This document shows, piece after piece, positions 10,809-19,973 of a stretch of 64,000 bases of DNA. The DNA comes from Celeribacter neptunius (GTDB lineage Bacteria > Pseudomonadota > Alphaproteobacteria > Rhodobacterales > Rhodobacteraceae), in assembly GCF_900113955.1 (NCBI RefSeq), contig NZ_FORH01000002.1:492590-556589 (forward strand), in the 5' to 3' direction. Position numbers and translations under genes: made by a program. Every line of letters begins with the position of its first letter. The stretch's first letter is position 1. The notes beneath the pieces were generated by a model. The model was given only the letters and a program-made list of their open reading frames with translations, ran no database searches and was not told the DNA's origin.

Positions 10809-12149
10809 TCAGCCCAGATAAACCGTGCCCGCCGGGTAGGAAATCCGCTTGGTGCGGCGCGTGGCGAGCAGGAAACCCAGCGTCAGCGGGCCGACCCGAC
10901 CGACGAACATGATGAACATGACGACGATCCGCCCCACCGTGTCGAAATCGCCGGTGACGCCGCGCGACGTGCCGACCGTCGCAAAGGCCGAAACCGTCTC
11001 GAAGGCCAGATCGAGGAATGCGCCCTCGTGGAACAAGAGCATGGCGAAGAGCGAGAGAAGGATCAGAAACAGGCTGACCATGGTCAGCGCCAGCACTTTC
11101 ATCACCTGATCGGTGCCGAGCCGGCGCCCGAAGACATCGATATTCTGATGCCGACGGAAAAACGCGATGGTGGCCAGCAGGAGCACGATGAAGGTGGTGA
11201 CCTTGATGCCGCCGCCGGTCGAGGTCGACCCCGCCCCGATCACCATCAGCACCATCAGCATCAGCGTGGTGGCATCGTTGAGCCCGGCGAGATCGATGGT
11301 GTTGAAGCCTGCGGTGCGGGTCGAGGCGGCCTGAAACCAGCTGGCCCAGAGCTTGGCCGGCCAGTGAAGCGGCCCCAGAGTCGCCGGATTGCCCCATTCC
11401 ATCGCCGCGAAGGCCAGTGTCGGCAGGATCAGCAGCAGCGCCGTGCCCAGAAGCATCAGCTTGGTATGCAGGGAAAACCGCCGCCATGTCTTATGCCGCC
11501 AGACATCGGAGGCGACGGTGAACCCGATACCGCCCAAGATGAACAGCAGCGGAATGGTGAGATTGATCAGCGGATCGCCGACCCAGCGGCTCAGACTGTC
11601 GGGAAACAGCGCGAAACCGGCATTGTTGAAAGCCGAGACGGAATGGAAGATCGCATCCCAGATCCCCTGCCCCCATCCGAATTCCGGCACGAACACCAGC
11701 GCCAGAAGGACGGCGCCAATCAGTTCGAACAGCAGGACGACGCGCAAGATCATCCGCGTCAGTTTCAAGAGATCCGTGGCCGAGGTCTGATTGAGATCCT
11801 CGCGCAGGTAGAGGTGATGGGTAAAGCCCACGGGCAGACCCAGCATCGACAAGATCAGCACGGCAAAGCTCATCAGCCCCAAGCCACCCAATTGAATCAA
11901 CAGGGTGAGGATGAGCTGGCCGAAAAAGGTAAACCCCGCGCCGGTATCGACAACCGCCAACCCTGTGACAGTGACGGCAGAGGTGGCGGTGAAGGCGGCA
12001 TCCGACCAGGTGATCGGCGCGGTCGTGGCCCAGGGCAGTTTCAGGGCGAGAATGCCCATGAGGATCAGCCCGGCATAGATCAGCACCAGCACCAGAGGTG
12101 GCGGCAGATGCGAGACATTGCGTTTCGAGGCCCTGAGCAGCACCGTCAC
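10809..12149 (-). CDS. ktrB: Potassium uptake channel subunit KtrB/TrkH family
   Basis: A 446-residue inner-membrane protein with about eight to ten hydrophobic helices. Four pore-loop filter sequences are visible in order: TVTGL, NNAGF, TRTAGF and TVGTS, the hallmark of the SKT (Trk/Ktr/HKT) K+ transporter family. Its GTG start at 12149 overlaps the ktrA stop (GTGA), so the two are translationally coupled. It converges on cbbY. The length and the small RCK partner point to Ktr rather than full Trk. Confidence 0.9.
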   Translation of the reverse strand: MTVLLRASKRNVSHLPPPLVLVLIYAGLILMGILALKLPWATTAPITWSDAAFTATSAVTVTGLAVVDTGAGFTFFGQLILTLLIQLGGLGLMSFAVLILSMLGLPVGFTHHLYLREDLNQTSATDLLKLTRMILRVVLLFELIGAVLLALVFVPEFGWGQGIWDAIFHSVSAFNNAGFALFPDSLSRWVGDPLINLTIPLLFILGGIGFTVASDVWRHKTWRRFSLHTKLMLLGTALLLILPTLAFAAMEWGNPATLGPLHWPAKLWASWFQAASTRTAGFNTIDLAGLNDATTLMLMVLMVIGAGSTSTGGGIKVTTFIVLLLATIAFFRRHQNIDVFGRRLGTDQVMKVLALTMVSLFLILLSLFAMLLFHEGAFLDLAFETVSAFATVGTSRGVTGDFDTVGRIVVMFIMFVGRVGPLTLGFLLATRRTKRISYPAGTVYLG

Positions 12150-12814
12150 TGCCTCGCCCGGAGATCATCCCCGTAACGCCGCAGATCGGGCCGCTTGCCC
12201 AGAAGCAACAGCTTGTCGCCCTCCTTGAGGCGAAGCTCGCCATTTTCGCAGGACAGGAACTGGCTCTCGCGCATCGCGCCCAGCGCCCGCAGTTCGTAGG
12301 TCTCGGCCAGGCTCATCTCCTTGATCGACACACCGTCGAGAAGCGCCGGCACTTTCAGATCGACCACGTGATAGCCATTGCCGAGGCTGACATAGTCGCG
12401 GATCAGCGGATTGTGCAGCATCTGGCCGATATGTTGCCCGATCTCCTGTTCCGGCAGGATCACCCGGTCGGCACCGAGCTTGCTCAGAATGCGGTGATGG
12501 GTCTTGTTCAGCGCCTTGACCCAGATGGTTTCAACGCCCAACATTTTGACATGCATGGTACAGAGGATATTGGCCTCGAGATCCTCGCCGATGGCGATCA
12601 CCGCCACATCGTAATTGCCGACCCCGGCCTCTTTCAGCGCCGCCTCATCCTTGCCATCGGCGATCACCGCCTCGGTGAGCACATCGGCCAGACGGGTGAC
12701 ATTGCGTTCATCCGTGTCGATGCCCAGAACGGGATTTCCGAACCGTGCCAGCTCACTGGCGACGGTGCTGCCAAAGGTGCCAAGGCCGATCACGGCGAAG
12801 CTGCGATTTTTCAA
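12146..12814 (-). CDS. ktrA: Potassium uptake regulatory subunit KtrA (RCK domains)
   Basis: A 222-residue cytoplasmic gating subunit. The RCK-N Rossmann fold opens with FAVIGLGTFG (about residues 6-15), with an acidic residue at the end of the second strand for nucleotide binding, followed by an RCK-C domain ending in GDKLLLLGKR. It binds ATP/ADP or NAD(H) and controls the KtrB pore. It is the upstream gene of a two-gene operon and is divergent from the GT2 gene at 13087 across 272 bases. Confidence 0.92.
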   Translation of the reverse strand: MKNRSFAVIGLGTFGSTVASELARFGNPVLGIDTDERNVTRLADVLTEAVIADGKDEAALKEAGVGNYDVAVIAIGEDLEANILCTMHVKMLGVETIWVKALNKTHHRILSKLGADRVILPEQEIGQHIGQMLHNPLIRDYVSLGNGYHVVDLKVPALLDGVSIKEMSLAETYELRALGAMRESQFLSCENGELRLKEGDKLLLLGKRPDLRRYGDDLRARQ

Positions 12815-13086
12815 GGATCAATGCTTTCGGCTGTTTCTCCCCCGAGCAAAACCGCATTTCAGCCGGGGAATCAATCGTCTCATCGCGGAAATCCGGGGGA
12901 GCAGCCTCTCGCCGCGACCTCTGATGCCGCCCTCGGCCAAGACCCGCGCCTTCCACGGACAGTTCCGTGAGACCAGGGGGAATTGATCCACAATTCGGAA
13001 ACATTCCCCGCGATTGCCGCATTTTCGCCTCGAATTGAAGACAAAACCAAAGCCATTAATATGGTTAAGGTCGCTTAAGGTTGCTC

Positions 13087-14091
13087 ATGACACGCCCCGT
13101 GAAACTTATTGTACAAATCCCGGCTTTGAACGAAGAAGAAACAATCGCCGAAGCGATCCGCGCCATTCCGCGCGACGTCCCCGGTATCGAACGGGTCGAA
13201 ATCCTGGTGATCGATGACGGGTCCACCGACCGCACCGTCGAGGTGGCGCGCGGGGCCGGCGCCGATCATATTCTGCGCATGCCGTCGAATGTCGGGCTGG
13301 CCCGGGCCTTTTCCGCCGGCATCGAAGAGGCTCTGGCGCTCGGAGCCGATATCATCGTCAACACCGATGCCGACAATCAATATTGTGCCGATGACATCCC
13401 GGCGCTGATCTCGCCGATCCTCGAGCGCCGTGCCCAGATCGTCGTCGGGGCGCGACCGATCACCGAGATCGAGAGCTTCTCGCCGCTCAAGAAAGCGCTG
13501 CAACGGCTCGGCAGCTGGGTGGTGCGTCAGGCGAGCGAAACCGATATCCCCGATGCCCCCTCGGGCTTTCGGGCCTATGCCCGCGACGCGGCGGCGCGTC
13601 TTTGTGTCATCAACACCTATACCTATACGCTCGAAACCATCATTCAGGCCGGGCGCAAACGCATTCCCATGACCTCCGTGCCGGTGCGGGTGAACGAGGT
13701 GACGCGGCCCTCGCGCCTGTTCAAGGGCATCCGCGAATATGTCATGCGCTCGGCCAAGACGATCCTGCGGGTCTTCGTGATCTACGCGCCCATTCGCTTC
13801 TTCTTTTCTCTGGCAGCGATCTTTGCCATCCCCGCGGTGATCGCGATCGCCCGGTTCCTGGTCTATTACCTCGTCGGCAACGGCAGCGGGCATGTCCAGT
13901 CGCTGGTCCTCGCCGCAGCGCTGATGGCGATGGCCACCGTGCTGTTCGCCGTCGGCATCCTGGCTGACATGATCGCCGCGAACCGCAGCCTGCTCGAGGA
14001 TATCCGGGCACGCGACCTGTTGCGGGCCGAGCGTCCGGCCGCGGCCGAGGTGCTGCCGATGAAAACCAGAAAGATCGCCGATGTTTCGTAG
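13087..14091 (+). CDS. Glycosyltransferase family 2, membrane-anchored
   Basis: A 334-residue protein. The N-terminal GT-A domain (about 1-230) has the GT2 opening IVQIPALNEEETI, VIDDGSTD and the metal-binding NTDADNQY. Two hydrophobic helices follow (about 240-300), like polyprenyl-phosphate sugar transferases (DPM/ArnC/GtrB type). The ATG at 13087 lies 6 bases after AAGG, so I prefer it to the in-frame TTG at 13081. Its end overlaps the next gene by 11 bases. It probably makes a lipid-linked sugar donor for the neighbouring GT-C protein; acceptor and sugar are unknown. Confidence 0.85.
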   Translation: MTRPVKLIVQIPALNEEETIAEAIRAIPRDVPGIERVEILVIDDGSTDRTVEVARGAGADHILRMPSNVGLARAFSAGIEEALALGADIIVNTDADNQYCADDIPALISPILERRAQIVVGARPITEIESFSPLKKALQRLGSWVVRQASETDIPDAPSGFRAYARDAAARLCVINTYTYTLETIIQAGRKRIPMTSVPVRVNEVTRPSRLFKGIREYVMRSAKTILRVFVIYAPIRFFFSLAAIFAIPAVIAIARFLVYYLVGNGSGHVQSLVLAAALMAMATVLFAVGILADMIAANRSLLEDIRARDLLRAERPAAAEVLPMKTRKIADVS

Positions 14092-15760
14092 TGATGTCGC
14101 AGACCGCGCCCCGGGCGGGGCCTCCGTTTTCGCCTGGCTGTCCGCGACTGCCACCGCCCGATACGCCGTATTTCTCGGCTTTGCCGTCCTGCTCTTCCTG
14201 AGCTGGGGACGCAATGTCAACTGGGACGAATTCTATTTCCTGAGCCACGTGCATGCCTTTCTCGACGGTCGGCTCGACCGGCCCTTGCAGACGGTTTACG
14301 TCCATGCCTTTGGCTGGCTCGCCACTATACCCGGCCATGAAATGGGACAGATCGTGATCGCCCGGCTGGTGATGACCGGCCTGCTGGCCGTCACCTGTCT
14401 GTCCATCTTCCGCATGGCCACCGCTCTGGCCGATCGGCGCGCCGCCTGGATCGCGCTCGTCGCTTTCCTGAGTTCCGGTTTCACCCTCGCCCATGGCACA
14501 AGCTTTCGTGCCGACCCGATCGCGGCCGCGGGGCTGATGGCGGCGCTCGCCATCCTGTTCACGGCACGCCTGTCGGTGGGGCAGATCCTCGCCGTCGCCG
14601 TGCTGAGCGCTTTTGCCCTGCTGGTGACGATCAAGGCCGTCCTCTATTTTCCGGCCTATCTTGCGGTGCTGATCTGGCGCTGGCGGGAGCCCGGCCTGCC
14701 GCTGCGCATCCTCACGGCCTGGCTGCTCGGGCTGGCGATCGCTGCGGCGCTTTTTGCCCTGCATTCCGCCGGGATCGAGGCCCCCGCCGACAAGACCGCG
14801 ATGAGCAATGCGCAGGGCGCGCTGCATACGACGCTTCTTCAAAGCGGGCTGTTTCCGCGCGGGCGGGACGCGCTGCTTTGGGCCTTGCTCAGTTCCGGCA
14901 CGCTCGCGCTCGCCTGGTTCGGCGTGAGCCGCGCCGGGGCCCGGTTGGGATGGCTGCTCCTGGCCTTTGCCGCGCCACTGATCCTGTCGATCGTCTTCTA
15001 CCGCAATGCCTTTCCCTATTTCTTCCCTTTCATCACCCCGCCGCTGATGATCGCCGCCGCGGTGGGCGCCGCCCGGCTCGGCTCCGGCCCGGCGCTCGGG
15101 GCGCTCATGGCCCTGATGCTGGCCAGCGGCAGCGTGCAGGCCATTGCCGCCGCCTCGGAAAGCGCCGAGACGCAACGGGCGACTTTGGCCGAGATCCATC
15201 GCCTGTTCCCAGAGCCGGTGCCCTATATCGACCAGAATGCCATGGTCGCCAGCTTCCCACGCCAGAGCTTCTTCATGTCGACCTGGGGCATCCTGAAATA
15301 TCGCGCAGCAGGCCAGCCGGTGATGGCGGATCTCATTGCAGAGACCCAGCCGCCGCTCCTGCTTACCAATCGCTGGACCTTGGATCAGGCGATGACGGCA
15401 CCGGAGATCACGGACAGCGCATTGTCGCTCCTGCCGCCGGATCAGAGCGTGTTGCGACAGAGCTATGTGCATTACTCCGGGGCGATCTGGCTCGCCGGCC
15501 AAACCGTGACACTGGGAGAGAGCGCGCATGAGCTCGACCTGCCGGTGCATGGCCGCTACCGGGTGATTGCGGACACTCCCGTGCGCCTGGCGGGAGAAAC
15601 GGTGCAGCCGGAAGACACCGTGGAGCTCACCGGGCCGGTGATGCTCACTGGCCCCGCCGGCGGCAAGGTAACGCTGATCTGGGACACCACGGCGCCACAA
15701 CGGCCCGGCGCCCTGCCCCAGCGCGCCCTCTACGCGGGGTTCTGGCAGCTGCCGTTCTGA
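14081..15760 (+). CDS. GT-C-like multi-spanning membrane protein (putative glycosyltransferase)
   Basis: A 559-residue protein with roughly ten to eleven hydrophobic segments up to about residue 370, then a soluble C-terminal part. After the first membrane segment it has an acidic loop, NWDEFYFLSH, in the position where GT-C enzymes (ArnT/PMT type) place their catalytic acid. It overlaps the GT2 gene by 11 bases, so the pair may act as lipid-linked sugar synthase plus transferase working on the periplasmic side. I do not recognise a named family, and the substrate is unknown. Confidence 0.6.
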   Translation: MFRSDVADRAPGGASVFAWLSATATARYAVFLGFAVLLFLSWGRNVNWDEFYFLSHVHAFLDGRLDRPLQTVYVHAFGWLATIPGHEMGQIVIARLVMTGLLAVTCLSIFRMATALADRRAAWIALVAFLSSGFTLAHGTSFRADPIAAAGLMAALAILFTARLSVGQILAVAVLSAFALLVTIKAVLYFPAYLAVLIWRWREPGLPLRILTAWLLGLAIAAALFALHSAGIEAPADKTAMSNAQGALHTTLLQSGLFPRGRDALLWALLSSGTLALAWFGVSRAGARLGWLLLAFAAPLILSIVFYRNAFPYFFPFITPPLMIAAAVGAARLGSGPALGALMALMLASGSVQAIAAASESAETQRATLAEIHRLFPEPVPYIDQNAMVASFPRQSFFMSTWGILKYRAAGQPVMADLIAETQPPLLLTNRWTLDQAMTAPEITDSALSLLPPDQSVLRQSYVHYSGAIWLAGQTVTLGESAHELDLPVHGRYRVIADTPVRLAGETVQPEDTVELTGPVMLTGPAGGKVTLIWDTTAPQRPGALPQRALYAGFWQLPF

Positions 15761-15961
15761 AACAAGGCGTGGCCGGCGGCAAGGACCCGGGCCTTTCGTT
15801 CAGGCCTGCTGTGCGGGGGGCGCGACCCTTGCCATAGCGGGCCATTCCGAGCCGGCGGAATTGATCCCGGTCCTTCCCCTCAGGCAGCGTCGCAACTCAC
15901 GCGGCCGGGCATAACGCCGAAAAACGGCGCACCGGCACGACAATGATCCCTCGCTTTTCGC

Positions 15962-16807
15962 TCATCTCCGCCGCTGCCAATATGTCGTGAGCAGAACGAG
16001 CCCGGCGCCAACTGCGAGATCGAGGGCCCGGTTGATCGCCACGGCCAGAAAGACCGTGCCCGGTGAGGCCTGGATCAGCGTCGCGAGACCGGCGGCGATC
16101 GCCTCGTTCACGCCAAGACCCGCAGGTACGATGCCGACGGCAGCGCCAAGCGTCGGAGCCACCGCATAGAGCGCCGCCTCGACCCAGCCGATCTTGGCTC
16201 CGAGCGCGCCAAACGCCATGCTCAACCTGAGCATGGTCACGATCAGGCTGAGGAGCCGGACCGCCACCATAGCCATCAGATATCTTGGCGCGGCGGATCT
16301 CGACAGGAGCCACAGGACGCCGCAAATGGCGACAAAGCCTCCGCCCGCGATCCAGAGCCAGATTGCGCCGTCCAGCACCCAAAGCGCCGCGGCAGAGATC
16401 GTCACCGTTAGGCTCAGCGTGAGCACCGCCGTCAGAAGGACCAGACGCGTTGCCTCGCCAACCCCCGCACCGCTCTCGATGAGGGCCGCGCCACGCACGA
16501 GCGCCCCACCGGGGATGGGCAGGAGCTCGGCGACATTCGCGGTCGCGACCGTCTGCAGGGCCCGAGCATTCGAGATCCTGCGCCCGACCGCAGAGATGGT
16601 GATCCTGAAGGTCAGGGCCGCAACAATCAGCAATGCCGGTGTCAGGACCAGAAAGTTCACGGCGAGATGCACCGGCGACAGGCTGGACCATGTCAGATCC
16701 AGGCTGGCCACGGCCCAGATCGCACCGATGGTCAGGACCGCCAGCCCGACAGCCCCGAAGGCCCGGCGAACCGCGGGTTGTTTCAAGGCTGTCTTCAGCC
16801 GACCCAC
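15962..16807 (-). CDS. Flippase-like / LPG-synthase-TM family membrane protein
   Basis: An integral membrane protein of about 281 residues with eight or so hydrophobic helices and the LPIPGGALVRGAAL and VPAGLGVNEA segments typical of the lysylphosphatidylglycerol-synthase transmembrane (UPF0104) family, often linked to envelope glycan genes. I place the start at a GTG at 16807, just after the GT4 stop (16824). An in-frame ATG at 16906 would overlap the GT4 gene by about 80 bases. The start is uncertain and the ribosome binding site weak. Confidence 0.7.
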   Translation of the reverse strand: MGRLKTALKQPAVRRAFGAVGLAVLTIGAIWAVASLDLTWSSLSPVHLAVNFLVLTPALLIVAALTFRITISAVGRRISNARALQTVATANVAELLPIPGGALVRGAALIESGAGVGEATRLVLLTAVLTLSLTVTISAAALWVLDGAIWLWIAGGGFVAICGVLWLLSRSAAPRYLMAMVAVRLLSLIVTMLRLSMAFGALGAKIGWVEAALYAVAPTLGAAVGIVPAGLGVNEAIAAGLATLIQASPGTVFLAVAINRALDLAVGAGLVLLTTYWQRRR

Positions 16808-16823
16808 GGTATATATGCGGCCC

Positions 16824-17906
16824 TCAGGTTTCAGCGGTCTCACCAATATAATGGCGGGCAGTATCGCGGGCGACACGGTCCCAATTGTAATAGCTGGACG
16901 CGACATGGCGCGCCTTCTCGATAAATTCGGCCCGCCTCTCCGGCGACCAGGCCGCAATCTCCTCGATCTTGGCAACCCATTGATCGGCCTGCCCCGGAGC
17001 GAGCAGAAACCCCGTTTCCCCGTCCTTGACCGCGTCCTTTAGGCCACCATGCCCGGCGGCCACGACGACACCGCCGGCGACAGCCGTCTCCACCGCCACG
17101 AGACCGAAGCCTTCGAAAGACCCGTTGCCCTGATCGACATTCGGAATGATGACGCACATTGCAGCGGCCATATGGCGATGCAGCACGGCCTGCTCGAGAC
17201 GGCCGAGAAAGCGCACGCGCGGCGTCTCGAGCGCCGCGCCTTCCCCGGCGTCCCAAATGGTGCCGGCCACCTCGACCTCCATGGTTTCGGGCAATCGCGG
17301 CAGTACATTCTCGGCAAACCAGCGGAAGCCTTTGAGTGGGATCAGCCGGCCCGAGAACAGGATTGTCTGATTGGGCGCCGCTGCGGAACCGTCCATTTGC
17401 GAGGCGATCTCTGCGGCCAGGGGCACGATGACCGTGTCCCGAAACCCCAGGGCTTCGGCCGCTCTGGCCGTGGCCCCGGAATTGGCGATCACGGTAACCG
17501 GCCCGAGCAGCCTGGCACCAAGCTTCAGATAGAGACGATAAAGCTTGCCCAGGAGGCCGTCCCGCGCGGCAAAGGACACATCCGTCCCATGCGCCGACAA
17601 GACGCGCCGCGCCGAGGGCTTTCTCAACCGGGCCGCCAGGGCGAGCGGCCAGCTTGCCATATCCGCGACATGGGTGACGGGGGCCGGATGCGCGCTCGAC
17701 AGCAGGGAAAAGGCGGTTTTCGCACCAAAGCGCAGAAGCTCCCAGGCCCCCGGCGTGCTGCCGTCGGCATGCCCGGGCAGCGCGATCACCTCAACCTCGC
17801 CATAGGCCCGCAAGCGGTCACTCAGCTTTTCGGAATAGGTTTCCATCCCGCCCATGGCCGGGGGCCATTTCCGCGAAACGAATGTGATTCTGAAAGGCTC
17901 TGACAT
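16824..17906 (-). CDS. Glycosyltransferase family 4 (GT-B fold)
   Basis: A 360-residue GT-B glycosyltransferase. It has a Gly-rich N-terminal acceptor loop (PPAMGGMETYSEKL), FSGRLIPLKGF at the start of the nucleotide-sugar domain (about residue 190), and the E-x7-E signature region SFEGFGLVAVETAVAGG, which binds the donor. It sits directly upstream of the flippase-like gene in the same orientation. The pair probably builds or exports an envelope glycan or glycolipid; the substrate is not readable from sequence. Confidence 0.88.
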   Translation of the reverse strand: MSEPFRITFVSRKWPPAMGGMETYSEKLSDRLRAYGEVEVIALPGHADGSTPGAWELLRFGAKTAFSLLSSAHPAPVTHVADMASWPLALAARLRKPSARRVLSAHGTDVSFAARDGLLGKLYRLYLKLGARLLGPVTVIANSGATARAAEALGFRDTVIVPLAAEIASQMDGSAAAPNQTILFSGRLIPLKGFRWFAENVLPRLPETMEVEVAGTIWDAGEGAALETPRVRFLGRLEQAVLHRHMAAAMCVIIPNVDQGNGSFEGFGLVAVETAVAGGVVVAAGHGGLKDAVKDGETGFLLAPGQADQWVAKIEEIAAWSPERRAEFIEKARHVASSYYNWDRVARDTARHYIGETAET

Positions 17907-18013
17907 GACGGCATCTTAGGCGCCGCCATTCGAATGACAACGACCATAAACACCTGCCGTTTATATTCTTTTCGTCGTGATGGCGGGCCTCCGGACGCCT
18001 GTCAGCCACGCGG

Positions 18014-18078
18014 CCGGGTCCTGCGTCCTGCCCCCCGTCGCACCACGGGGCGCCCACGCCCCCGACCCGCAGGACCGG
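18014..18078. other. GC-rich long stem-loop
   Basis: An inverted repeat pairs CCGGGTCCTGCG (18014-18025) with CGCAGGACCGG (18068-18078, one bulged base). A second, inner pairing CCCC...GGGG lies in the loop. It sits between the stop of the aldo/keto reductase and the start of the GT4 gene, both on the minus strand. No T-run follows on either side, so a simple Rho-independent terminator is unlikely. Confidence 0.45.
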
Positions 18079-18142
18079 GGGGAGCAAGGCAGACGCGGAA
18101 CCATGGCCTTGCCGCTCATCTGCGGCAAGACCGGTCCAAGCG

Positions 18143-19006
18143 TTACATCTTGCCGCCGTAGACCGGGAAGAAGCTGTACTCGCCGTAATCCTTGATCTTC
18201 TCCATGGATTTGAGGGTTTCCATGTCGTCGGCGGAAATCTCGAAATCCACTGCGGCGTTGTTTTCCATATGGGCCGGGTTGCCGGTCTTCGGCAGCGGCA
18301 GAAGCCCCAGCTGCAGGCAATAGCGAATACCGAGCTGCGGGATGCTGACGCCATATTTCTCGGCCATCGCGGCGACGTCCGCATTCTTGAACAGCTCACC
18401 GTGACCGACCGGGGAATAGGCCTCAACCAGAATGCCCTGGCTTTCGGTGTATTCGATCAGCGCGAAGGGCGTGTTGCTGATATGGGCGAGGATCTGGTTG
18501 ATCATCGGCTTGACCGTGCCATTGTCGATCAGGTTGTCGAGATCTTCCTTTTGGAAATTCGACACGCCGATGGCGCGCAGCTTGCCGGCCTCATAGGCCT
18601 CTTCGAGCGCTTTCCAGGCCGCTCGGTTGCCTTCGAAAAACCGATCTTCCCCTGCGAAATCCTGCCAGGGTTGCGGGCTGTGAATGATCATCAGGTCGAC
18701 ATAGTCGAGCCCCATCAACGCGAGCGAGCCATCGATCGCGGCCTTGGCCTCGTCGTAGGATTTGATGCCGGCGTCGAGTTTCGTGGTGACGAAGAGCTCG
18801 TCGCGCGCGATGCCGCAGTCGCGGATGCCTTCGCCGACACCACGCTCATTGCCATAGGCCTGGGCGGTGTCGATATGGCGATAGCCAAGCTTGACTGCGG
18901 CTTTGACGGCATCGGCCACCTTGTCATCGTCGATCATCCAGGTGCCGAGGCCGAGTTTCGGAATTTCGACACCGTTGGAAAGGGTGTAGCTGTCTTGAAG
19001 GATCAT
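18143..19006 (-). CDS. Aldo/keto reductase
   Basis: A 287-residue cytoplasmic NADPH-dependent carbonyl reductase. The catalytic tetrad is visible: Asp and Tyr in YRHIDTAQAYGNE, Lys in TTKLD and His in MIIHSPQP. The start at 19006 follows AGGA in a normal position; a long in-frame extension back to 19264 has no family similarity and is rejected. The promoter region carries a palindrome shared with two other units of this cluster (19176-19200). No signal peptide, unlike several neighbours. Confidence 0.92.
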   Translation of the reverse strand: MILQDSYTLSNGVEIPKLGLGTWMIDDDKVADAVKAAVKLGYRHIDTAQAYGNERGVGEGIRDCGIARDELFVTTKLDAGIKSYDEAKAAIDGSLALMGLDYVDLMIIHSPQPWQDFAGEDRFFEGNRAAWKALEEAYEAGKLRAIGVSNFQKEDLDNLIDNGTVKPMINQILAHISNTPFALIEYTESQGILVEAYSPVGHGELFKNADVAAMAEKYGVSIPQLGIRYCLQLGLLPLPKTGNPAHMENNAAVDFEISADDMETLKSMEKIKDYGEYSFFPVYGGKM

Positions 19007-19292
19007 CGGATCTTCCTTTCTGTCTTCCGTTTGGCCGCTCCGCGCTGCGGAACGGGGCCGCATCCCAAGCGCACCGCACGCTGCGGGTCGCCTGTGGAGC
19101 AGCCGATAGGTGATATTTTCATGCCGACACTCTAGCCGCATCGGCGAGCTATGATAATCGGGGCAAAATAGATGGCACTCATGATCAGAGATCATGAATG
19201 AGCGCTCGGATCGGGGGATTTGGGCGCCTGACAACCACGAGGCCTTATAGATACATAGGTACATAGGTACGAGGCTTTCCCGCGCACGTGTT
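19007..19292. other. Intergenic region upstream of the aldo/keto reductase
   Basis: No gene is visible here. It holds the palindrome at 19176-19200 and a short tandem repeat, ACATAGGT twice at 19253-19268, just beyond the F420-reductase-like stop. Confidence 0.5.
19176..19200. promoter_or_regulatory. LysR-type palindrome, copy 1 (upstream of aldo/keto reductase)
   Basis: The sequence CACTCATGA-N7-TCATGAATG is a near-perfect inverted repeat containing a T-N11-A core, the LysR-family box. It lies about 170 bases upstream of the aldo/keto reductase start. The same arms and spacer length recur at 20843-20867 and 21958-21984, the last next to the LysR gene. Confidence 0.7.
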
Positions 19293-19931
19293 TCAGCCGT
19301 CCAATTTTTCGAACCGGTAGGTCAGTGCGGCGCCGCCGGGCTGGACATAGGCCAGTTCCACAGTGGCCATGGCGAAAGGTTCGACAAAGCGGGCGTTGCG
19401 CAGCCCACCGGTGTCCAGCGGCTCGAACCCGATGTCACGGATCAGCTCGCCGGCGACCGCCTTGGCCTGTGCATCATCGCCATAGGTGAGCACCTGTGGC
19501 GCGGGCCTCTGGCCCTTTCGGGCAAAGACCGGCCGGAAACTCTCCGAAGGGGTGGTGTTGAAACAGGACACCCAACGTGCCCCGGGCCGCATCGTTGCCA
19601 GCTCCTCGGCCCCCGACGAGGTTGTCCCCACCACAAGCTCCGTGTCGCTCTCGTTGAGCGGCACACAGCAGTTCAGCACGAGCTTTCCGGCGAGATCCCC
19701 AGCCTGGTCAAGCACATCCGTCACCCGCGACCAATGCACGGCCAGAAGCAGCACCTCTGCGCCCGCCACCGTCTCGGCAACCGTGCCGCAGGACGCCCCT
19801 GCCTCGCGCGCCAGAGCTTCGAGCTTGGCCGTGCTGCGGGCATAGGAGAAACAGACCTCGTGACCGCAGGCGGCCCAGAGGCGGCCCAGCTTGCCGCCCA
19901 TCAGGCCCGATCCCAAGATGCCGATTTTCAT
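19293..19931 (-). CDS. F420-dependent NADP reductase-like oxidoreductase
   Basis: A 212-residue protein with an N-terminal Rossmann motif GILGSGLMGGKLG and, at the end of the second strand, YARS, where the Arg suggests NADP(H) binding. The fold is that of the F420-NADP oxidoreductase family (PF03807). F420 itself is not expected in this lineage, so the true reaction is unknown; homologues in such clusters are called NAD(P)-binding proteins. It lies 42 bases downstream of the carboxymuconolactone-decarboxylase-like gene and is probably co-transcribed with it. Confidence 0.82.
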   Translation of the reverse strand: MKIGILGSGLMGGKLGRLWAACGHEVCFSYARSTAKLEALAREAGASCGTVAETVAGAEVLLLAVHWSRVTDVLDQAGDLAGKLVLNCCVPLNESDTELVVGTTSSGAEELATMRPGARWVSCFNTTPSESFRPVFARKGQRPAPQVLTYGDDAQAKAVAGELIRDIGFEPLDTGGLRNARFVEPFAMATVELAYVQPGGAALTYRFEKLDG

Positions 19932-19973
19932 GCGCCTTTCCTTTCGATCACGGGCGTGCCCTGCGCCACCCTC

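Noticed and set aside
18014..18078. Rho-independent terminator
   Set aside because: The stem is strong but no T-run follows in either direction.
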